Assembly: GCF_042661605.1 (NCBI RefSeq)
Contig: NZ_JBHSWJ010000002.1
Span: 3,472,001-3,536,000, forward strand
From: Branchiibius cervicis
Lineage (GTDB): Bacteria; Actinomycetota; Actinomycetes; Actinomycetales; Dermatophilaceae
Reading direction: 5' to 3'
DNA length: 64,000 nucleotides
The notes beneath the pieces were generated by a model. That model saw only the letters and a list, made by a program, of their open reading frames with translations. It did no database searches and had not been told where the DNA came from. Shown here piece by piece: positions 43,356 to 51,729 of the stretch; position 1 is the first letter of the stretch; each line of letters starts with the position of its first letter. The position numbers were made by a program, and so were the translations under genes.

Positions 43356-44384
43356 CTACTTCTGCTGCAGGCAGGCGCAGCTGCTTTCTCGGACGACGAG
43401 CCGGTGCGGCGCGACGTACTCGGTCGGCGTACTTTCCTCACCGGCCTGATGCCGGCCAAGGGCGGCTAGGGCCAGCTCGGCGATGCGCGTGACGTCGGGT
43501 CGCACCGTGGTCAGCGAGGGAACGCTGAAGGCACCGTCCTGGATGCCGTCGAAGCCCACCACCGCGACATCGTCGGGGACCCGGAGGCCCGCATCGTGCA
43601 ACGCCCGCATCGCTCCGAGGGCGAGTTCGTCAGTGAAGCAGAAGAGCGCGTCGAAATCCGAGCCTTCCTCGAGAAGACGACGGACCGCGGCGGCTCCGTC
43701 GGACCGGTGCAACGTCTGGGTGACAACCTCGAGCCCGAGCTGATGGGTACCGCCGGCCGCGGCGACCGCCTGCCGGTATCCCTCCCGCCGCAGCGCCGAG
43801 GTTTCGTTGGCACGATGGGGCTGCAGTCCGACGGCCGCAATCCGCCTCCGCCCCCGGCTCAGCAGATGCGCCACGGCATCGCGGGCCGCGGCGACGTTGT
43901 CGATGGCCACCCGGTCCACGCTGCCCTGCCCGGGCCGTTCGCCGAGCATGACGACAGGTGGGCCGTCCCCGCGCGGCCGCACGTCGTCCGCGGCGAGGGC
44001 CCACGGGCTGATGACCACGCCGTCCACCTCCCGTCCGGGTGGACCCGCGAGCAGTGCTCGCTCGCGGTCGGGGTCGCCATCGCTCTGGGCAATGTGGACG
44101 GTGAGGCCGATCGCCTCGCCGGCGCGCACCATCCGCGAAGCGAGATCGGAAAAGTACGGCGAGTCGATCTCCGGCACGACGAGGGAGACCGTGCCGGAGC
44201 GTCCGGTGCGCAGTTCGCGGGCCGCCAAGTTGGGCCGATACCCCAGCTCTGCTACGGCAGCCAGGACGCGCTCGCGCGTGTCCTGGCTGACGTGGACGAA
44301 ATCGTTGACGACATTGGACACCGTACGGACGGATACCCCCGCGCGCTCGGCTACGTCCCGCTGGCGCACCCGTCCCGACGTCAC
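43356..44384 (-). CDS. LacI-family transcriptional regulator
   Basis: A 342-residue repressor with an amino-terminal LacI helix-turn-helix (RQRDVAERAGVSVRTVSNVVNDFVHVSQDTRERVLAAVAELGYRPN) and a periplasmic-binding-protein-like ligand domain. Its ligand is probably a sugar or related compound; specific residues do not decide it. The carboxy terminus ends with a cysteine-rich SSCACLQQK. GTG at 44384 lies 6 nt after TAGGCT. It is divergent from the PhyH dioxygenase gene with a perfect palindrome between them. Confidence 0.9.
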   Translation of the reverse strand: MTSGRVRQRDVAERAGVSVRTVSNVVNDFVHVSQDTRERVLAAVAELGYRPNLAARELRTGRSGTVSLVVPEIDSPYFSDLASRMVRAGEAIGLTVHIAQSDGDPDRERALLAGPPGREVDGVVISPWALAADDVRPRGDGPPVVMLGERPGQGSVDRVAIDNVAAARDAVAHLLSRGRRRIAAVGLQPHRANETSALRREGYRQAVAAAGGTHQLGLEVVTQTLHRSDGAAAVRRLLEEGSDFDALFCFTDELALGAMRALHDAGLRVPDDVAVVGFDGIQDGAFSVPSLTTVRPDVTRIAELALAALGRHQAGEESTPTEYVAPHRLVVRESSCACLQQK

Positions 44385-44390
44385 CCGTAC

Positions 44391-44396
44391 AGCCTA
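44391..44396 (-). promoter_or_regulatory. -10 box of the LacI gene (leaderless)
   Basis: TAGGCT on the minus strand, 6 nt before the GTG at 44384. Confidence 0.6.
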
Positions 44397-44407
44397 TTGC
44401 CTTCCAA

Positions 44408-44423
44408 TTTGCCACGTGGCAAA
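44408..44423. promoter_or_regulatory. LacI operator
   Basis: Perfect 16-bp palindrome TTTGCCACGTGGCAAA in the 66-bp gap between the LacI gene and the PhyH gene, positioned to repress both. Confidence 0.8.
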
Positions 44424-44450
44424 GTAGCCGCATTCGACGAAAGGAACATC

Positions 44451-45275
44451 ATGACCAGCACCGCCACCGTCCCCGTCAGCCGCGCTGTGGACGACCTGCA
44501 CACCGCCGGCATCACCGCCCTACGCGGCGCCTTCGATGTCCCGTGGGTCGACCGGCTCCGTGCCGACGTCGAGGCTGCCTTCGCGGCGGCCAGGCAGCGG
44601 GAGGGTGGCGCCGTGGGCCGCGGCCCGCAGCGCTGGTACGTCGAGGTCCACCCGGAGGAGATCAGTGGGTTCGCCGACCTCGTCGGCCATCCGTGGGTGC
44701 AGGAGGTGAGCGAGGCCGTGCTCGGGCCCGATTGGTCAGTGGTCGAGATCGGCTTCGACATCCCATTCCCCGGCGCGGTCGACCAGCCCTGGCATCGCGA
44801 CTTCCCCAGCCCTGACGAGACCAAGCGCGACCGGCGCCTCACCTCCCTCGCCTTCAACGTCACCTGCGTCGACACGACCGAGGACATGGGTCCGTTCGAA
44901 ATCGCCCCCGGCACTCAGTGGGATAGCGGCGAGGATTTCGAGCACGGCATGTTCCCTCCGCGGGAGACGTGGTCGCGCTTCGAGGAGTTGGCGGAGCGCA
45001 AGTACCCGCAGCGGGGTGACATCTCGGCCCGCTCGGCGCTGACGATCCATCGTGGGACGACGAACCACTCCTCGCTCTCGCGGCCCGTCCTCGTCCTCGG
45101 GGTCGACGCGCCCGGGGCCGGGAACGACGCGCAGCATGACCCCGCGGTGACCACCGCGTACTGGGATGCCCTACCCGAGAAGGTCCGCCGGCACCTCACC
45201 GTGTCCGTCGTCGACCACCTGACCCCGATCGTGCAACAGCACACCATCGAGGGCCTCGTCATGGGCGAGGCCTGA
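44451..45275 (+). CDS. phytanoyl-CoA dioxygenase (PhyH)-family protein
   Basis: Fe(II)/2-oxoglutarate-dependent oxygenase of 274 residues. The metal-binding HxD is in QPWHRDFPSPDE and the distal His in LTIHRGTTNHSS, followed by an arginine (SRPVLVLGV) expected to bind 2-oxoglutarate. The substrate is unknown, but control by a LacI repressor suggests a catabolic role on a small molecule. ATG at 44451 has AAGGA 5 nt upstream. It ends 27 nt before the converging phosphotransferase gene. Confidence 0.82.
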   Translation: MTSTATVPVSRAVDDLHTAGITALRGAFDVPWVDRLRADVEAAFAAARQREGGAVGRGPQRWYVEVHPEEISGFADLVGHPWVQEVSEAVLGPDWSVVEIGFDIPFPGAVDQPWHRDFPSPDETKRDRRLTSLAFNVTCVDTTEDMGPFEIAPGTQWDSGEDFEHGMFPPRETWSRFEELAERKYPQRGDISARSALTIHRGTTNHSSLSRPVLVLGVDAPGAGNDAQHDPAVTTAYWDALPEKVRRHLTVSVVDHLTPIVQQHTIEGLVMGEA

Positions 45276-45302
45276 CCTCACCGCTCCCGACGAGATCAAG
45301 CG

Positions 45303-46247
45303 TCACCCCAGTCGACGAAGACTGGCTTCGAGCAGCACCTCGATCCGGGATGTCACGCCTGCCACGTCGACAGCCCGCCGACCGCCGACCTGACGGCGGA
45401 TCCACTGCGCCTGGTGGTCGTCGTGGTGCAGCAACGCGTACAGATCCCACCAGGGGTCCAAGCGCGCACCGGCTACCGACTCGTACCGCGACGCGAGCCT
45501 TTGCGCCCAGCCGGGCGAGTAAAGCGCCGCGAGGTAACGGCGACAGTGCCCAACGTCGACAGCGCGAGACCCGCGATGGACACCGTTCCAGTCCACCAGC
45601 CCGGTGATGTTGCCCCGCGACCACAGCATGTTCACCGGCAGGAAATCACCGTGCAGGAACACTGGCGGATCCTCCGGCGGTGCAGTGACCATCGCATCAA
45701 TCGCTGCTCTCCACACCGCTGGGTTGCGTGCCCCCGCAGGTACGCGCAGCAAGTCCGCAGTGGCGATCCAGGAGTCCGCCCACGGCCGGAACGTCCGGGC
45801 TGGCAGATCGGCGGAGTGCACACGCGATGCCAGTTCCGCGACCCTGCTCAACCACTGCTCGGGATCGACGGGATTCAACTCGACGTGGCCCGGCAACCGG
45901 GTCATCAGGAGCGAAGGTGCACCGCCGGTCGCGCTGCCGTCGACATCGGCCGCCACCACCCTGGGGACCGGTAAGCCGGACCCCGCCACCACACGAAGGT
46001 TCGTCAACTCCTCCTGGAGGGTCTCGTGCAGACCGGTTGCGGCCGGGTACTGCCGCAACACCACGAAGGTGCGCGTCCCGGCGCGCTCGACCGTCACCCG
46101 GTGCACTGCGGATGAGACGCCACCAGTCATGCGGCGATAGCCGACAACACGAGCGCCCTGACCGACCGATTTCGCAACCCACGCCAGTGATTCATTAGAG
46201 GGCCGACGGCGCGCGAAACTGCCCTCCCTCCAGTCGTGGCCCGCCAC
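45303..46247 (-). CDS. aminoglycoside phosphotransferase-like (APH family) protein
   Basis: A kinase-fold protein of 314 residues: ATP-loop YRRMTGGVSSAVHRVTV, lysine-strand equivalent in RTFVVLRQYP, the catalytic loop FLHGDFLPVNMLW (HxDxxxxN) and the metal-binding GLVDWNGVHRG. Many APH-like proteins phosphorylate metabolites such as choline or homoserine rather than antibiotics, and nothing here proves resistance. The only usable start is GTG at 46247, which lies inside a 30-bp near-perfect palindrome. Confidence 0.75.
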   Translation of the reverse strand: MAGHDWREGSFARRRPSNESLAWVAKSVGQGARVVGYRRMTGGVSSAVHRVTVERAGTRTFVVLRQYPAATGLHETLQEELTNLRVVAGSGLPVPRVVAADVDGSATGGAPSLLMTRLPGHVELNPVDPEQWLSRVAELASRVHSADLPARTFRPWADSWIATADLLRVPAGARNPAVWRAAIDAMVTAPPEDPPVFLHGDFLPVNMLWSRGNITGLVDWNGVHRGSRAVDVGHCRRYLAALYSPGWAQRLASRYESVAGARLDPWWDLYALLHHDDHQAQWIRRQVGGRRAVDVAGVTSRIEVLLEASLRRLG

Positions 46248-46256
46248 GACTGGAGG
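46227..46256. repeat. near-perfect 30-bp palindrome
   Basis: 14-bp arms CCTCCAGTCGTGGC and GCCACGACTGGAGG with a 2-nt centre. It covers the start codon of the phosphotransferase gene, so it could be an operator, a hairpin blocking translation, or a recombination site. Confidence 0.9.
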
Positions 46257-46287
46257 CTACTTCCCGACAGATCCTGGCCGGTTTCAA

Positions 46288-46333
46288 GGTCTGATGCTCC
46301 TATTGCGTGTCAAGCGGTTTGGAGCATCAGACC
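46288..46333. repeat. 13-bp inverted repeat pair, 20-nt spacer
   Basis: Perfect arms GGTCTGATGCTCC (46288-46300) and GGAGCATCAGACC (46321-46333) at the edge of the accessory region, 55 bases after the stop of the PLD-family gene. Candidates are a terminator, a MITE or the scar of an insertion. Confidence 0.85.
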
Positions 46334-46387
46334 CGACCGCCGCCCTGGGGACGGCGAACTTCTAGCGAGGGCCGGTGGGGGGTACGG

Positions 46388-47380
46388 CTATGAGCAGGTC
46401 GTCCTGGCCAGACCTCTGACCCCAGAGGCGAATTGGTCGAGGGACAGCCGCACATGTCCGTTCTGCAGGCCCCGGCCCGCGATACCCAGCTCAGCCAGCT
46501 TTACCTGCAAGAGGTGTTCGGGCACCAATCGCGGATCGGTGCGGGTCACCCATGGCCACCGTTCGATCGCTGCAGGGTCTTCGTTCTGCATGCGCGCGAC
46601 GTAGTCGGCGGGCTGGAACTGCGCACCGTCGCTCACTTCGACGACGGCGTAGCAGTCATGCGTCTCCTGTGCACAGATGAAGACCAGGTCGCCCGGTTTG
46701 AACTTGGGTCGCCCCTTCTTGGGGCTCGCGAAATACGAGCTGCTTCGCCACCCTTCGAGGTCCGGCTCGCCGTACTCAAGTTTCAGCCACAGACCGCGTC
46801 CGGGGTCCCGGGCATCCACAAGTAGTGCCTCGGCGAGCTGCTGAGCTGTGCGTGGGTTGAGTCGGTGGCGGGCCGCGTCCTGTTTGGGGGCGGTGATGAG
46901 CTTCGCATCGGCCTCGAGCTGCACCAGGTCATCCGCGGTGACAGGTTGGCTGTTCCAGGACAAAAGGGTACGGCGCGCTTCCGCGACGAGCTCGGCATCG
47001 AGCTCAACGCCGAGCTCGTGATTGGGTAGGGCACTTGTCCCCAGTCCGGCACCGGTCAGGTTGGCCGATCCGAGGAACCCCTCCCCGCCGATGACGAACA
47101 CCTTCGCGTGGACGCGGGGCACGTCGCGGATCTCTACCCCAGCTTCCAATAGTTGCTGCAGGCCCCTGACCGACAAGTACCCGCCAGCGACGGCCGCGGC
47201 GTCCAACCGGGTGATCAACACCCACGAATGAGAACAGTCGCGGGCTAGCCGAGCCAGTCGGAGGGCTACATCGGCGCTGAGGTACGGGCTGGCCAGAACT
47301 ACTTCAGATAGGCCCCGCTCAAGACGTTCCATCAGCCATGGGTCAGCACGGGTGTGCAATCTACTATCCGCTGGGGGCAT
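46388..47380 (-). CDS. phospholipase D-like nuclease-family protein
   Basis: A 330-residue protein with a single PLD (HKD) motif: VHAKVFVIGGEGFLGSANLTGAGL near residues 94-117, with the histidine, lysine and SAN. Bacterial single-HKD proteins of this class act as DNA nucleases as dimers. The carboxy-terminal half, after ITAPKQDAARHRL, includes FKPGDLVFICAQETHDCYAVVEV, perhaps a DNA-recognition domain. It is divergent from an Mrr-like gene 111 nt away. ATG at 47380 lies 7 nt after TACGTT; the longer frame from 47713 would overlap the neighbour. Confidence 0.72.
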   Translation of the reverse strand: MPPADSRLHTRADPWLMERLERGLSEVVLASPYLSADVALRLARLARDCSHSWVLITRLDAAAVAGGYLSVRGLQQLLEAGVEIRDVPRVHAKVFVIGGEGFLGSANLTGAGLGTSALPNHELGVELDAELVAEARRTLLSWNSQPVTADDLVQLEADAKLITAPKQDAARHRLNPRTAQQLAEALLVDARDPGRGLWLKLEYGEPDLEGWRSSSYFASPKKGRPKFKPGDLVFICAQETHDCYAVVEVSDGAQFQPADYVARMQNEDPAAIERWPWVTRTDPRLVPEHLLQVKLAELGIAGRGLQNGHVRLSLDQFASGVRGLARTTCS

Positions 47381-47387
47381 GCCCAAG

Positions 47388-47393
47388 AACGTA
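47388..47393 (-). promoter_or_regulatory. -10 box of the PLD gene (leaderless)
   Basis: TACGTT on the minus strand, 7 nt before the ATG at 47380. Confidence 0.5.
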
Positions 47394-47491
47394 CTGGGAC
47401 GGGTGAGCGGCGGTGGCCGCGGAACGGTTGAGATCGTTTGACGTCGGTTGGTTGCCGTGAGCAGCAAGGACGTTCGACCGATACTAGGAGC

Positions 47492-49237
47492 ATGGATCGA
47501 GTCAATTGGCGACGCATGGAGGAGAACGACTTCAATCGGCTCGTCGAGGATCTGCTGGTTCGCGAATTCACCGGCGACGGTCGCGTTGCCCACGCGATCG
47601 ACGGTCGCGGTGGAGATGGCGGAATCGATGTCGAGGTGCGGGTTAAACGAACCAATCAGCTGCTCCGGGTATTTCAGCTGAAACACTTCCCCGAGGGCTT
47701 CTCCGGTGGGCACGCCGATAGCCGGCGGCGGCAGATCAAGAAGTCGTTGAACCGGGTCCTCGACAGCAACGAACTGCCAGGCGTGTGGACCTTGGTGACC
47801 CCCATCAATGCCACGGTGACCGAGCGGAAGGTGGTCACTGCGATGCGCCCGCCCGGGGTCAAACTGCGGATTGACTTCATGGGAACCACCGAACTAGATC
47901 ATCTCCTGATCAAACACCCGGACATCGAATCCTGGTTCCTGCGGGACCCGGCGAAAGAGCTGTTGAAAGCCGTTCACCGGGAATCGGCGGTTCTCACGAG
48001 GCCAGGCGATCTTCTTGCAGAAAACCAGCGGATCGGACAGCAGCTGGCCTCCCGTAGCCAGTACTGGGGGACTGCGTACGCTGTCGACCCAGACGGCACT
48101 TACACCGAGACCCTTTTTGCTCGCCGCCCTGACGCTGCCGAACGGGAACCGCTGGGCATCAGGTTTGAGACCCGGTTCGGGCCTGAGGACGCGGACATCA
48201 TGGCCCAGGTTGAGCAGTCACTTGGCTACGGCGCGATCGATCCGGTGACACTTCCCGAGCGTGTTGTTCAGTCGATCGAGATGATCGGCCCGGAATGGTT
48301 CGCTGCCAAGGGCACCGGGTCTATCGAGTGGTGGCCGGTTCCAGATCAGGACGGCCGGCCACCAACCCGGGCCGAAGTGTTGGTCGGCGTCGCGAACCGC
48401 GACCCCATTGCCCGTCTGTCCGGAACAGTGCAGTCCATGGCGGCAGGTCCGCGCGGAAGAACAATCCGGGTCGTCTTTGACGGTGGGATCACCCAGACGT
48501 GGAGGCTAGATACTGACGGATCCCGGTCGGGCAGCATGGAGATGCAGTTCGCGCCCGCCGCATCTACCGCCCGTGACGTCCGCCGTGCCGTACGGTTCCT
48601 CGCCGCGCTTGCTGCCCACGGGCAGATGGGCCTTTCGATCGACGGGTCTTCCCCGGGTTGGGTCCTGGTCGGCCCCGGCCAGTTCACTGCGCCCGAAGAA
48701 GAGCTGACCAGTTACCTCAATGACCTACGCGCGCTAGAAGAACACTTCGATGTGAACCTTCACCTCCCCGTCGAAGGGATCTCGACGATGGACCGGCTGT
48801 GGGCGCGCATTCTCGTCAAACTGCTGAACGGAGAAGTTGTCAGTTACCCCGGCCGTGATGCGGTGCACGGCAAGCTCAACGGGTCGCTGGATTCCAGCCT
48901 TGAACGGCTACTTACAGAAGGGGCAGCGCTGTTCCTTCATGGGATCGAACTGCAACTCAATATCTGTGGCACACCCCTCACTGTTGGGCAGGTTGCTATG
49001 TGGACACCACATGCCGTCGCTGACGATGCGGAGAGGCTGCGCACATTGCTAAGTGAAGGCCATGGCGCGGGCGAGCGGTTCACAGCTCGTCCCGCAGAAG
49101 GGACGCCTTGGGCGATCTACCGACTGGGCGAAAAGATCTCGCCCAACTCATCGGTCGTACAACCGTGGGAGGTGCCAGGGGTGCCGGAACATCCAGGCTT
49201 TGAACGCCTGCTGACCCAAGACTCGGCTGCATCCTGA
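47492..49237 (+). CDS. Mrr-like restriction endonuclease-fold protein
   Basis: A 581-residue protein. Residues about 8-105 look like an Mrr/PD-(D/E)xK nuclease domain: FNRLVEDLLVREF, the catalytic aspartate in GGDGGIDVEV and the QLK motif in LRVFQLKHFP. The remaining ~470 residues are not recognised; they include a DHLLIKHPDIESWFLRDP segment and a largely beta-rich remainder that may recognise DNA or partners. A Mrr-like nuclease beside a PLD nuclease suggests a defence role. The start ATG follows GATACT by 6 nt; an ATG at 47516 is a possible alternative. Confidence 0.7.
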   Translation: MDRVNWRRMEENDFNRLVEDLLVREFTGDGRVAHAIDGRGGDGGIDVEVRVKRTNQLLRVFQLKHFPEGFSGGHADSRRRQIKKSLNRVLDSNELPGVWTLVTPINATVTERKVVTAMRPPGVKLRIDFMGTTELDHLLIKHPDIESWFLRDPAKELLKAVHRESAVLTRPGDLLAENQRIGQQLASRSQYWGTAYAVDPDGTYTETLFARRPDAAEREPLGIRFETRFGPEDADIMAQVEQSLGYGAIDPVTLPERVVQSIEMIGPEWFAAKGTGSIEWWPVPDQDGRPPTRAEVLVGVANRDPIARLSGTVQSMAAGPRGRTIRVVFDGGITQTWRLDTDGSRSGSMEMQFAPAASTARDVRRAVRFLAALAAHGQMGLSIDGSSPGWVLVGPGQFTAPEEELTSYLNDLRALEEHFDVNLHLPVEGISTMDRLWARILVKLLNGEVVSYPGRDAVHGKLNGSLDSSLERLLTEGAALFLHGIELQLNICGTPLTVGQVAMWTPHAVADDAERLRTLLSEGHGAGERFTARPAEGTPWAIYRLGEKISPNSSVVQPWEVPGVPEHPGFERLLTQDSAAS

Positions 49238-49435
49238 GGCCAAGCCGCCAGCGAAAGGGTACGCGCGGCAGCGGAGCGGCGGCGGCGTGTCGAGCTGCAG
49301 TGAAGATGGCACGGGACTCGCGACGTACTTGGCACAACGGCGGTCGAGCGCGGTCCCTGTGCCAACTACAGCCGGGTCGTGCGATTACCGGATCGCGGCA
49401 CGACCGGGAAGCTGGGACGCCGCACACGTAGCCGC

Positions 49436-49441
49436 TAGCCT
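49436..49441 (+). promoter_or_regulatory. -10 box of a small hypothetical gene (leaderless)
   Basis: TAGCCT, then 7 nt, then the GTG at 49449. Confidence 0.45.
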
Positions 49442-49448
49442 GCGGTAG

Positions 49449-49781
49449 GTGACTGGGCACGAGATGCACCGGGTGCTGCCGTTTCCGTATGAGGCCGGTC
49501 GTTTTCCGTTTGACCTGGGTGCGGTCGTACAGAACACGGTGCTCCGCGGCGAAGAGCCGGCGCGGGAGGTCGGACATACTGCCGACGGTGAGTGGTTCAT
49601 CGGTGACGGTGTGAACGACCCCAATCTTCCCGGAGCCTCCACCGCCACACACATCTGGCATGCGATCGAACGCGACAGCTCGATCGCGGACCTCGCCACG
49701 ATGCCGCCCGGCCATCGAGCGTCACGCCCAAGTGCGGCTGAGCACTGGCAAGTGCAGACGCTTGATGGATGGGGTGGGTAG
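49449..49781 (+). CDS. hypothetical protein, 110 residues
   Basis: Unrecognised. The sequence looks protein-like and compact, with HRVLPFPYEAGRFPFDLGAVVQ, a glycine/asparagine segment GEWFIGDGVNDPNLPG and a helix THIWHAIERDSSIADLA. Aspartate-rich small soluble proteins of this type sometimes serve as immunity or adaptor proteins, but that is not shown here. GTG at 49449 lies 7 nt after a TAGCCT box. It stands between the Mrr-like gene and a convergent hypothetical gene. Confidence 0.5.
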   Translation: MTGHEMHRVLPFPYEAGRFPFDLGAVVQNTVLRGEEPAREVGHTADGEWFIGDGVNDPNLPGASTATHIWHAIERDSSIADLATMPPGHRASRPSAAEHWQVQTLDGWGG

Positions 49782-49888
49782 GAGTTTCGCCGCGCCGTAT
49801 CAGGGGTGAACCCGGCGTTTCCGGGGCTTGCATATGCCACACATCGGTGGCCAATCACAGCTTCAACGCGATAGGACTTTGCTAACTA

Positions 49889-50407
49889 CTAGACGCAAAC
49901 CCAGCAGTAGACGACTTCGCCTTCGGCGCGAGCATGACGGGCAAGCTGGGCGAGCTCCCCCAGCAGATCGCGCAGGAACTCGGGGTCCCCTTGTCCCCAG
50001 AACTCCTCTGTCTGCGACCAGAGAACCGCCACCTCAGCGAGCCGTTCCGGTGTTGATTGCGCCAGTACATCAATCAGTCCGCCGCTTACTTGCAGGACCA
50101 ACCTCTCTCCACCGTCCCGAATGGCAACTGGCGCCTCGGGAAGAGACTCCAAGATGTCGTCAACCGAGCGACCCGTAAGTAATCCCTCGAGGGTTGCCGC
50201 CTGGACGACTGGCTCTATCCCTGTGTCGCTGACGGTCCGAAACCCGGACGGAAAGTCGCCCAGATCATCGTCTGATCGGCCGGACGTCCCGTAAGGGTCC
50301 GCGGTGGGTCCCGAAGCCGAGGGGTGACTGGGTCCTTGGAGCCAATCGATGGTCACCGCAGCCTGTTCGTCGCTCCCAGCGACGAAATAGTCGAATAGCA
50401 CGCCCAC
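49889..50407 (-). CDS. hypothetical protein, 172 residues
   Basis: Unrecognised but conserved-looking actinobacterial protein. It starts MGVLFDYFVAGSDEQAAVTIDW, has a low-complexity serine/glycine/aspartate middle (residues about 25-55) and a helical second half ESLPEAPVAIRDGG, LSQTEEFWGQGDPEFLRDLLGELAQLARHARA, ending VYCWVCV. No catalytic motif is seen. It converges on the 110-residue gene. Confidence 0.55.
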   Translation of the reverse strand: MGVLFDYFVAGSDEQAAVTIDWLQGPSHPSASGPTADPYGTSGRSDDDLGDFPSGFRTVSDTGIEPVVQAATLEGLLTGRSVDDILESLPEAPVAIRDGGERLVLQVSGGLIDVLAQSTPERLAEVAVLWSQTEEFWGQGDPEFLRDLLGELAQLARHARAEGEVVYCWVCV

Positions 50408-50808
50408 GTCCGCAGGCTAACGGAGTAAGACCGTCAGCGGTGCCACGCGCTCAGCTAACTCGCGGCGCGCGGATCTCGGAATGACAGGACGTTCGCGATA
50501 ACGGCCGTGCCCCATCCACACAGGGGTTTGAGCATCTCGACAGCGCGCGCCCATTGGTCCATAAGCAAACACGGTCGTGCATCCGCGACGGACAAGTTGT
50601 CGAGAAGCAAACAAGGTTGCTCGGAACACTCGACGAACGTTGCACCTATCCGACTCAACCGCAGCCGTTGTGCAAAGTAGGCGGCGCGGTCGAGACACAC
50701 CCTGTCGACGCGTAAAACGCTGTCTCCGGCACGCCGATCACCCCTCAGGCTGATCGCCGGAGCAGCGATACAATCACGCTTAGTGCGGGTCTAGTTTCTG
50801 CGCCAAAC
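50408..50808. other. gene-poor stretch with a possible short reading frame
   Basis: About 400 bases without a confident gene. A minus-strand frame at 50455-50700 (GTG start, 81 residues: RLSRIGATFVECSEQPCLLLDNL and MDQWARAVEMLKPLCGWG) looks slightly protein-like and may be a gene remnant; a second overlapping frame (50417-50698) is less so. No clear ribosome-binding site or promoter belongs to either. Confidence 0.35.
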
Positions 50809-51729
50809 CTATTGCCGGAGTGCGTAGGCCTGGTGTGCGTTGGTCGTCAGGATCTGGCTGAGGTCGGTGGTGCCGACGACAGGTCCGATGATTTGTCGGG
50901 CCCAGGTCAGGAAGTTGCTCGTTCCTGGCGCACCGCCACTGGCAGGCTGAGCCAATTGACTGGTGGTGTCGGCGCCCAGCAACAACTGGTGCAGGTGGCC
51001 CGCGTTGATGAGGTCATTCAGCAGCCCGGGGGTGCGCCAGTCAGTGGCGTGATTGCCCAGCGATGGCGCATCAAAGCAGGCGTAAACGCCGCGATCTAGG
51101 ACTGCTCTGATTGATGCGAGGTCAGGAAATCGGCCCAGGTGACCCAGGATGATTTGTTCGGGTTGCAGCCCAAGGTCCTCAAGCAGATCGACGACCTGAC
51201 TTGCGCCTGTTCCCCTTTCGAGATGAACAGCGATCGGCGCCCCGGTGTGTCCTGCTGCGGCAGCGGCTGCGGCGACGTGGTCACGTTCGAAGGGGTCGAG
51301 GGTCCAGTACCCGGTGGCGATCTTGATCAATCCGCACCGTTGGTGCTGAATGTCGTCGATAAAGCGGGCAGTAAGGGAGTCCGCGGACAATGCCGCGATG
51401 TCGGCGTCCGCGGGGTAGTGAGCCCGCAAGTGTCTTCCGGTCGCCGCGATGATGTGGATGTTGATGGTGCTACTCATCCGTCGCAGGTCGGCCAAGTGAC
51501 GGCGGGTTCCCGCTGGGGACCATTGCACGATGCAACCTCCGCCCGCCAAGCCGAAGGCATGCGCTTCCTCGGTAGCTGCTTCTAAGTTGTCGAGTTCGAC
51601 TCCCGCCATGGCAGCGCTGGTCAGGAAGAGGTGGTCGTGCGCATTGACCACGCCAAGGTCGTCGCACGCGACATCGCCGGCGATGGTGCGGACCATTTGC
51701 AGATCATCCATCGTGGCGTGCCGCTTCAT
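50809..51729 (-). CDS. phosphotriesterase-family metal hydrolase
   Basis: A 306-residue TIM-barrel amidohydrolase-superfamily protein. The metal-binding HxH is in VNAHDHLFL near residue 31; a likely carbamylated lysine lies in GLIKIATGYW, then histidines in IAVHLERGTGASQ and ILGHLGRFPD, and the late aspartate in LLLGADTTS. Members hydrolyse lactones or phosphoesters. ATG at 51729 overlaps the end of the upstream carboxymuconolactone decarboxylase-like gene by 26 bases, so they form an operon. Confidence 0.82.
   Translation of the reverse strand: MKRHATMDDLQMVRTIAGDVACDDLGVVNAHDHLFLTSAAMAGVELDNLEAATEEAHAFGLAGGGCIVQWSPAGTRRHLADLRRMSSTINIHIIAATGRHLRAHYPADADIAALSADSLTARFIDDIQHQRCGLIKIATGYWTLDPFERDHVAAAAAAAGHTGAPIAVHLERGTGASQVVDLLEDLGLQPEQIILGHLGRFPDLASIRAVLDRGVYACFDAPSLGNHATDWRTPGLLNDLINAGHLHQLLLGADTTSQLAQPASGGAPGTSNFLTWARQIIGPVVGTTDLSQILTTNAHQAYALRQ

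Noticed and set aside
45303..46247. Antibiotic resistance call for the phosphotransferase
   Set aside because: Only the generic APH-fold motifs are visible; many relatives act on ordinary metabolites.
46388..47713. Start of the PLD-family gene at 47713
   Set aside because: Would overlap the divergent Mrr-like gene by more than 200 bases; the leaderless ATG at 47380 is preferred.
50417..50698. 93-codon frame in the gap before the phosphotriesterase gene
   Set aside because: Cys/Arg-rich, no ribosome-binding site and overlapped by a somewhat better 81-codon frame; neither is convincing.
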